A stretch of DNA of 64,000 bases from the NCBI GenBank assembly GCA_963807775.1, contig CAWECY010000007.1, forward strand, positions 1-64,000, read 5' to 3'. Position numbers and translations under genes: made by a program. This document shows, piece after piece, positions 59,005 to 64,000 of the stretch. The DNA is from Bog-473 sp963807775. GTDB taxonomy: Bacteria; Actinomycetota; Acidimicrobiia; Acidimicrobiales; RAAP-2. Under the pieces are notes generated by a model. That model had not been told where the DNA came from, searched no databases, and saw only the letters and a list, made by a program, of their open reading frames with translations. The first letter of the stretch is position 1; each line of letters begins with the position of its first letter.

Positions 59005-60836
59005 ACCCCGACCTCGACCTTCTTGCCGTTACCTGGCCCGTGGCCGTTGGTGTGCTCTTCCTTGCCGTGGGGCACCGTGAGGTGGTCCGGGTGGTTGTAG
59101 TCCCACGTCGGCCGCTCGGAGCGGATGGGAGGCAGGTGCGTGTAGTTGTGGTGCGGTGGCGGCGAGGTGGTGAACCACTCCAGCGTGTGGGCGTCCCACG
59201 GGTTGTTGCCGGCCGGGATGGGTTTGCGCCAGGACACCAGGAAGTTGACGAGCAGGAACACGAACGACACGCCGATGATGAACGCGCCGACCGTCGAGAC
59301 GATGTTGTAGCTCTGCCAGCCGAGGTTGGACGGGTAGGAGGCCACCCGGCGTGGCATACCGAGCAGGCCGACCACGTACTGCGGCATGAACGTCACCCAG
59401 AAGCCGATGAACATCAGCCAGAAGTGCCACTTGCCCAGGTTGTCGCGCAGCATGCGACCGAACATCTTGGGATACCAGTAGTAGAGGCCGGCGAACCCGG
59501 CGAAGACGGCGGTGCCGAAGAGCACCTGGTGGAAGTGGGCCACCACGAAGTAGGTGTCGTGCGTGGCGAAGTCGATCGGCGGGGAGGCGAGCATGATGCC
59601 GGTGATGCCGCCCATGAGGAAGGCGAAGAGGAAGCCAACACTGAAGAGCATGGGTGTGTTGAACGTGAGCTGCCCGTGCCACATGGTGCCGATCCAGTTG
59701 AAGAACTTGATGCCGGTCGGCACGGCGATGAGCAGGCTCAGGAACGAGAAGAACGGGAGCAGCACGGCGCCGGTGGTGAACATGTGGTGGGCCCACACGC
59801 CGGTGGAGAGGGCGGCGATGGCCATGGTGGCGAAGACCATGCCCTTGTAGCCGAACACCGGCTTGCGTGAGAAGACGGGGAGGATCTCGGTCACGATGCC
59901 GAAGAAGGGCAGGGCGAGGATGTACACCTCTGGATGGCCGAAGAACCAGAAGAGGTTTTGCCATAACAGGGGTGAGCCGCACGAGGGCGCGGGGGCACCG
60001 CTCACGAGGTGGCAGCCCACCGCCGTGAAGATATGGGTCCCGAAGTGGCGGTCGCAGAACAGCATGACGAGCGCCGCCGTGAGGACGGGGAAGGCGATGA
60101 GGATCAGGATCCCGGTGACCAGCATGTTCCAGGTAAAGATCGGCATGCGGAACATGGTCATGCCGGGCGCGCGCAGGTAGAAGATGGTGCCGCACAAGTT
60201 GACGCCGGTGAAGATGGCCGAGAATCCGGTCAGGACGAGGGCCATGATCCAGAGGTCGGCCCCGGCACCGGGCGAGCTGGTCGCGCTCGAGAGCGGCGCG
60301 TAGGCCACCCAGCCGAACTCCGCCGCGCCGCCGGCCACGAAGAAGGTCATCAGCATGGTGATGGAGCCGGTCAGGTAGAGCCAGTAGCTGAGCGCGTTGA
60401 GGCGTGGGAAGGCCATGTCCGGCGCGCCGATCTGCAGCGGCACGATGAAGTTGGCCAGGCCCCCGAACGCGAACGGTCCGGCGAAGAGGTACAGCATGAG
60501 GCTGCCGTGCATGGTGAACAGCGCGTTGTACTGCGAGAACGTGAGCAGCGACGAGTGCGGTGAGGACAGCTGCAGCCGCATGAGCAGCGCCATGATCCCC
60601 GAGAGGTAGAAGATCACGATGGCGGTGATCATGTAGCTGAGGCCGATCACCTTGTGGTCGGTCGAGGTCAGCCACTTGAGGATGCCGGTCGGGCCGTGGT
60701 CGTGCTCGGGCCCGTGGGCGTCGTGACCGTCGAGGGGCGCTTCGGTCGCAGGATGGAGGCCGGTCGGCTCCCTTGTCCCGTCGGGGGGAGCGATGACGTC
60801 AGTCACCGATGTCCGCACCTCCTCCTGTGTCGCCAC
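59001..60836 (-). CDS. ctaD: Cytochrome c oxidase subunit I
   Basis: Up to 611 residues from ATG 60836; GTG 60806 is an alternative start that would reduce the 38-base overlap with ctaC. Twelve membrane helices. Ligands: TMHGSLMLYLFAGPF (heme a His), WFFGHPEVYILALP (CuB His and cross-linked Tyr), WAHHMFTTG (CuB His pair), THDTYFVVAHFHQVLFG (heme a3 and heme a His). Terminal oxidase reducing O2 in the cytoplasmic membrane. C-terminal His/Pro-rich tail before the stop. Confidence 0.95.
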   Translation of the reverse strand: MATQEEVRTSVTDVIAPPDGTREPTGLHPATEAPLDGHDAHGPEHDHGPTGILKWLTSTDHKVIGLSYMITAIVIFYLSGIMALLMRLQLSSPHSSLLTFSQYNALFTMHGSLMLYLFAGPFAFGGLANFIVPLQIGAPDMAFPRLNALSYWLYLTGSITMLMTFFVAGGAAEFGWVAYAPLSSATSSPGAGADLWIMALVLTGFSAIFTGVNLCGTIFYLRAPGMTMFRMPIFTWNMLVTGILILIAFPVLTAALVMLFCDRHFGTHIFTAVGCHLVSGAPAPSCGSPLLWQNLFWFFGHPEVYILALPFFGIVTEILPVFSRKPVFGYKGMVFATMAIAALSTGVWAHHMFTTGAVLLPFFSFLSLLIAVPTGIKFFNWIGTMWHGQLTFNTPMLFSVGFLFAFLMGGITGIMLASPPIDFATHDTYFVVAHFHQVLFGTAVFAGFAGLYYWYPKMFGRMLRDNLGKWHFWLMFIGFWVTFMPQYVVGLLGMPRRVASYPSNLGWQSYNIVSTVGAFIIGVSFVFLLVNFLVSWRKPIPAGNNPWDAHTLEWFTTSPPPHHNYTHLPPIRSERPTWDYNHPDHLTVPHGKEEHTNGHGPGNGKKVEVGV

Positions 60837-61725
60837 TGTTGCCGCCGGAGTTGCCCGAGTTCCCAGAGTAGCTGGGAACGGTGCCGTTGGCGTTGGCCTT
60901 AACGGACGCCGGGAGCTGGCCGATGGAGTTCGGATGCGCCCGCTGGTAGGAGGCCGTCGTCTGCAGCCAGGTCTGGTAGGCCGCCGGAGACACTGAACGG
61001 ACGTTGAAGAACATCAGCGAGTGGTACAGGCCACAGAGCTGGGTGCACTGGCCCCGGTAGACGCCGTTGTGGATGACGTTGAGGTCGAAGGAGGTCCAGT
61101 AGCCCGGGCTGGCGTAGCGGCTGAAGTTGAACTCGGGTACGTAGAAGCCGTGCAGGACGTCGTAGGAGCGCAGGAAGACCCGTGTCGTCTCGCCCGAGGG
61201 CACGACCATGGTCGGCGCGTCCGTTGTCTGTCCGATGATCTTGACCCCGTTCGAGTACTGGAACTCCCAGCCCCACTGGAAGGCGAACACGTGCACCGTC
61301 GTGTAGGGGTTGGCCGCCACGGCCGTGACTTCGTTCTCGACGATCACGGTGAAGGCGAACAGGCCGAACACGGTGAGAATGGGCAGCACGGTGTAGATGA
61401 TCTCGGTGAGGGTGTGGTACTGGGTCTGGCGTGGGATCTCATCGGACTTGCGCCGGTAGCGGAAGACCGCCCACAGGATCAGGATCAGGACGAAGCCACC
61501 CACGATCAGGCTGGCGATGAAGAACCCCTGCCAGAGCTTGAACGTCGCCTGTGCCTGAGTGGTCTTCCCCCGGTAGGCGCCGAACGTCGGCAACGACGAT
61601 GAGGAGCAACCGGCCAGAACCACGGCGCCGAGGCCGACAACGGCGGCCGCCCACAGCCGCCGGCCACGCCTGCGACCTGGGATTTCAGGCGTATCGGGAG
61701 GAGGGCCGGTCAACGACGAGTCCAC
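60799..61725 (-). CDS. ctaC: Cytochrome c oxidase subunit II
   Basis: GTG 61725 (VDSSLTGPPPDTPEIPGRRR) gives 308 residues. Lipoprotein signal: LWAAAVVGLGAVVLAGCSSS with an LAGC lipobox. Two helices (LWQGFFIASLIVGGFVLILI and IIYTVLPILTVFGLFAFTVI), then the CuA cupredoxin: SYDVLHGFYVPEFNFSRYAS and YRGQCTQLCGLYHSLMFF (C-x3-C...H...M). The low-complexity tail (YSGNSGNSGGNSGDTGGG) is unusual. First gene of the oxidase operon. Confidence 0.93.
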   Translation of the reverse strand: MDSSLTGPPPDTPEIPGRRRGRRLWAAAVVGLGAVVLAGCSSSSLPTFGAYRGKTTQAQATFKLWQGFFIASLIVGGFVLILILWAVFRYRRKSDEIPRQTQYHTLTEIIYTVLPILTVFGLFAFTVIVENEVTAVAANPYTTVHVFAFQWGWEFQYSNGVKIIGQTTDAPTMVVPSGETTRVFLRSYDVLHGFYVPEFNFSRYASPGYWTSFDLNVIHNGVYRGQCTQLCGLYHSLMFFNVRSVSPAAYQTWLQTTASYQRAHPNSIGQLPASVKANANGTVPSYSGNSGNSGGNSGDTGGGADIGD

Positions 61726-61795
61726 GGCGGTGACACTATCGAACCCCGCCAAAAAACTGGAATTGACGACCGGGTCGGGGCCGGCCCCGCTGGGC

Positions 61796-63103
61796 TCAGT
61801 GCGGGTGTGGTTCGGATTCGTTCGAAGCCCAGGTGAAGACGCCCCTGGCCATGGTCGAGGTGGCCCGGGACGCCCGGGCGGCGAAGACCTCGCGGCGGGC
61901 ACGCTGGACGCCCTCGTCGGACGGGTCGGCCAGCCAGGCGTGCTCGGCCAGGTGTCCGGCCAGGCGCAACGCCTGCTCGGCCTCGGCGGCCTGGTCGTCG
62001 CCGGCCTCGTTGGACAGCGCCAGCAGCTCGAGCGCCCGGTCGGCCAACGGGCGGGATCCGCCGGCCAGCTGGGCCAGTTCGACCGCCAGCGCGCGTTCGG
62101 GCGCCGGCTTGAGCGTGGCCGGGTTGCCGTCCCACCAGCCACCGTACTGGCGCCACACCGTGTGCACGATGAACTCCGGCTCGTCGTAAACGGGGCGCAG
62201 ATAGGGGCGGACCTCGAGCGCGGCGGGTGGCCGCACGCTGTGGATGGCGTCGTCGAGGCGGCCGCCCTCGTTCATGACGGCGAGCGTCTGGTCGACCAGA
62301 GAGTCGAGCAGGTCCGCCGTGTCGGTGAGGGCCTGACGGACCCGGTCGGCCCCCACGACGGGGAAACCATGGCCGGGGAGGAGGAACTCGGCGTCGAGCG
62401 TCAGCATCCGGCGCAGGGCGTTGGCCCATTCTCGGGGGTAACGCTGCACCTTCTGGGGGTTGCCGGCGTTGGGCGAAGCCCAGATGAAGAGGTCGCCGCA
62501 GCAGAGGACGCGCCGGTCGGCCTGCCAGGTGATGGTGTGGTCGTCGGTCTCGCCCTTCTCATGGCGCAGCGCGAACTCGACGCCGCCGACCGAGACGTCC
62601 AGGGAGTCGTGGTAGGTGCGATCGGGATACCGGTACTCGGTGGGCCAATTGAGGTCGGTGAAGCCGAACTGGCGGCGGTTGATGATCGTGTTGTAACCGG
62701 CCGTGAAGATATAGCGGTCGAAACGGGCCGGGAGCGTGTGGTGGGCGATGACCTCGGGGGCGGCCCAGCCGCGCTCGACCGCCTCCGCCTCCCAGACCGG
62801 GACGCCGAAGACATGGTCGATGTGGCCGTGTGAGTAGATGGCGGTGTTCAGCCGCCCGGCGTGCCAGGTCCTGATGTCGTCGTGCACCACCTTGGCCAAG
62901 GGGGCGCTCCCGGTGTCGACCAGGACCAGGCCGTCATCGGTGGCGAACGCAGAGACGTTGGCGAAGGACGGGCAGAAGCCCACCCCCTCGGCGATCTCGA
63001 CGAAGCCCCCGACATGGTCCACCGGGTGGAAGGTGGTCGTGCTGACCTCGCCGTTCCAGAGGCGATCGGCGACCGCGAGAACGTCAGATCCCATTGCCCC
63101 CAT
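61796..63103 (-). CDS. Metallo-beta-lactamase-fold hydrolase, alkylsulfatase-like
   Basis: 435 residues from ATG 63103; ATG 63094 is equally possible and would have GGGGG as its ribosome site. Metal site: IYSHGHIDHVFGVP (HxHxDH), RHEKGETDDHTITW (His), VLCCGDLFIW (Asp), LLPGHGFPVVG (His). The C-terminal region PVYDEPEFIVHTVWRQYGGW with WDGNPATLKPAPERALAVEL is the dimerisation domain of SdsA/BDS1-type alkylsulfatases. Likely hydrolyses an ester of sulfate or phosphate; the exact substrate is unknown. Confidence 0.85.
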   Translation of the reverse strand: MGAMGSDVLAVADRLWNGEVSTTTFHPVDHVGGFVEIAEGVGFCPSFANVSAFATDDGLVLVDTGSAPLAKVVHDDIRTWHAGRLNTAIYSHGHIDHVFGVPVWEAEAVERGWAAPEVIAHHTLPARFDRYIFTAGYNTIINRRQFGFTDLNWPTEYRYPDRTYHDSLDVSVGGVEFALRHEKGETDDHTITWQADRRVLCCGDLFIWASPNAGNPQKVQRYPREWANALRRMLTLDAEFLLPGHGFPVVGADRVRQALTDTADLLDSLVDQTLAVMNEGGRLDDAIHSVRPPAALEVRPYLRPVYDEPEFIVHTVWRQYGGWWDGNPATLKPAPERALAVELAQLAGGSRPLADRALELLALSNEAGDDQAAEAEQALRLAGHLAEHAWLADPSDEGVQRARREVFAARASRATSTMARGVFTWASNESEPHPH

Positions 63104-63155
63104 CTTTTGCGATGTGTGCAGGTACGGCCGGCCAGATGCCGACGGTCCGGTCGTC

Positions 63156-63431
63156 TCAGCTGCCGGGAGTCTGCTCCTGGGTCGGGGCCGGTGCCGGTGC
63201 CGGGGCCGGGGCCGGGGCCGGGGCCGGGGCCGGTGCCGGGGCGTCGGATGCCGTCAACGTGGTGTCGCTGGCCTCGGACGGTTTCTTCCCCTCGCCTATC
63301 CCCTTCTCGAACTCGCTCTTGGCCGAGCCGAGGTTGCGGGCCAGCTTCGGAATGGCCGCCCCGCCGAAGAGGATTACGACGAGCACGATGGCCACGATGA
63401 GCAAATCAGGACCGAAAATGTCAGCCAGCAT
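63156..63431 (-). CDS. tatA: Twin-arginine translocase subunit TatA
   Basis: 91 residues: one membrane helix (FGPDLLIVAIVLVVILFGGA) followed by AIPKLARNLGSAKSEFEKGI, the amphipathic helix with the Gly hinge and FGGxxIPKLARxLG signature of TatA. The rest is a tail of eleven or so Ala-Pro pairs. GGAGAAACCC precedes the start. Confidence 0.9.
   Translation of the reverse strand: MLADIFGPDLLIVAIVLVVILFGGAAIPKLARNLGSAKSEFEKGIGEGKKPSEASDTTLTASDAPAPAPAPAPAPAPAPAPAPTQEQTPGS
63188..63240. repeat. GGGGCC-type tandem repeat inside tatA
   Basis: About eight GGGGCC or GGTGCC units encoding the Ala-Pro tail of TatA; likely variable in length and prone to read or replication slippage. Confidence 0.8.
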
Positions 63432-63542
63432 GGGTTTCTCCTTCGCCGGGGTCCGCGTAGCGGTTACCGGTTACCGATCCCTAGGTTAGACCCCATCGGG
63501 GGTCGAGGCACCGGCACGCCGTTCTTCACCCTCTGTTCGGAG

Positions 63543-63947
63543 TCAGCCCGCGAGGAGGATGCCCATGACCAGCGCCGCCACGCTGGCCGTGCCTGCCACC
63601 GACCCCCACAGCGCCAGCTGGGCCTTGGACGTAGCCCGTTGGTGCAGGAAAGCGCCCACGCCGGCCAGGAGCACCACCACGATCTTGACGATCAGAACGG
63701 TCTTCCAGGCCGTGCTCTGCTGGGCCCAGGTGAAGGTCGAGATGTTCCAGAAGCCCGTGACGATGAGCACGAAGTAGGCCGGCCACGCCATCCGGGCGAA
63801 GGCCTGGGCCAGCACCTTGGGCGCGTCGCCGCCCAGGCCGCGGGCCGGGCCGACCAGCCCCATCATCACGAGCTGGCCGCCGACCCAGACCGTGGCGGCC
63901 AGGACATGGAGGGTGAGGCGGAGGGTGTCGAGCCCCGACGCGAGCAC
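63543..63947 (-). CDS. CopD-like four-helix membrane protein
   Basis: 134 residues: LRLTLHVLAATVWVGGQLVM (His in helix 1), LAQAFARMAWPAYFVLIVTG, TAWKTVLIVKIVVVLLAGVG, AQLALWGSVAGTASVAALVM. The pattern HVLAATVWVGG..KxxxVxxL is that of CopD/DUF2269-like membrane proteins. May bind copper or heme; role unknown. Confidence 0.7.
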   Translation of the reverse strand: MLASGLDTLRLTLHVLAATVWVGGQLVMMGLVGPARGLGGDAPKVLAQAFARMAWPAYFVLIVTGFWNISTFTWAQQSTAWKTVLIVKIVVVLLAGVGAFLHQRATSKAQLALWGSVAGTASVAALVMGILLAG

Positions 63948-63957
63948 AGCCCTGCGG

Positions 63958-64000
63958 CTACTTGCCCTGCCAGTTGGGGGGCCGCTTCTCGGCGAAGGCG
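63958..64000 (-). CDS. C-terminal end of an enoyl-CoA hydratase-type gene (partial)
   Basis: The last 13 codons read AFAEKRPPNWQGK and stop at 63958, the familiar F.EKR.P.W.G ending of enoyl-CoA hydratase/isomerase proteins. The rest lies beyond the window. Confidence 0.7.
   Translation of the reverse strand, partial: AFAEKRPPNWQGK

Noticed and set aside
63188..63240. GGGGCC tandem units as a CRISPR or regulatory array
   Set aside because: Units are contiguous with no spacers and lie in frame within tatA, encoding Ala-Pro.

Overview
The window is high-GC DNA with GTG and ATG starts, leaderless-looking promoters, a ctaC-ctaD-ctaF cytochrome oxidase cluster, a deazaflavin (F420)-type nitroreductase, an MpaB/DUF2236 protein and TatA. 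This points to an actinobacterium. The secreted proteins built from GYW..DGGxFxFGDA repeats make me favour Acidimicrobiia, an inference from memory of where such proteins occur. No rRNA, complete tRNA, CRISPR array or phage structural gene was seen.

Bases 1 to about 13,300 form a decayed accessory region. It holds the end of a broken IS3 transposase, a secreted repeat protein gene with five indels, a frameshifted methyltransferase beside an intact HxlR regulator, the 3' half of a tRNA-Gly(GCC), a frameshifted IS1380 element, a YdhR-like enzyme, an alpha/beta hydrolase-cyclase fusion, a frameshifted SMI1/KNR4 gene and a RIO kinase.

Bases 13,300 to 50,300 form a mosaic of one-gene units separated by a dispersed GC-rich imperfect palindrome (called DR here; core TCCCGGCGTACGGGGGCA, variable centre). 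Cargo includes an orphan branched-chain-type binding protein, methyltransferases, a PilZ protein, a TrpF-like protein, VOC, SRPBCC, NUDIX and SnoaL proteins, an XRE regulator with a membrane partner, an Imm33-like protein, a release-factor-like protein without GGQ, and a divergent acyltransferase bracketed by 66-bp direct repeats. Mobile elements are layered on top. A 2.45-kb element of two overlapping tyrosine recombinases with GTTATACATGTAATCC ends occurs twice in opposite orientation, both times inside a DR core. IS1182 and IS630 copies are stacked at CTAG sites at 19.3-23.5 kb and 33.7-36.7 kb. Two IS110-family transposases and a 521-residue protein of unknown function complete this part.

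Bases 50,400 to 64,000 look like ordinary chromosome with no IS and no frameshifts: two SDR genes, a cyclase-YHS fusion, an MpaB-TetR pair, a second hydrolase-cyclase fusion, an ArsR-SRPBCC fusion with a clear operator-promoter, an MFS transporter, ctaC-ctaD-ctaF, an alkylsulfatase-like metallo-beta-lactamase-fold gene, tatA, a CopD-like membrane protein and the end of an enoyl-CoA hydratase gene.

The most interesting signal is the DR array: repeated imperfect palindromes close to gene ends, same orientation over long stretches, four consecutive sites at 40.2-41.2 kb each spaced by one small gene, and a recombinase element that enters DR at the same point and orientation both times. It resembles an integron-like cassette system that lacks the usual attC consensus. 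This is a hypothesis to test, not a conclusion.
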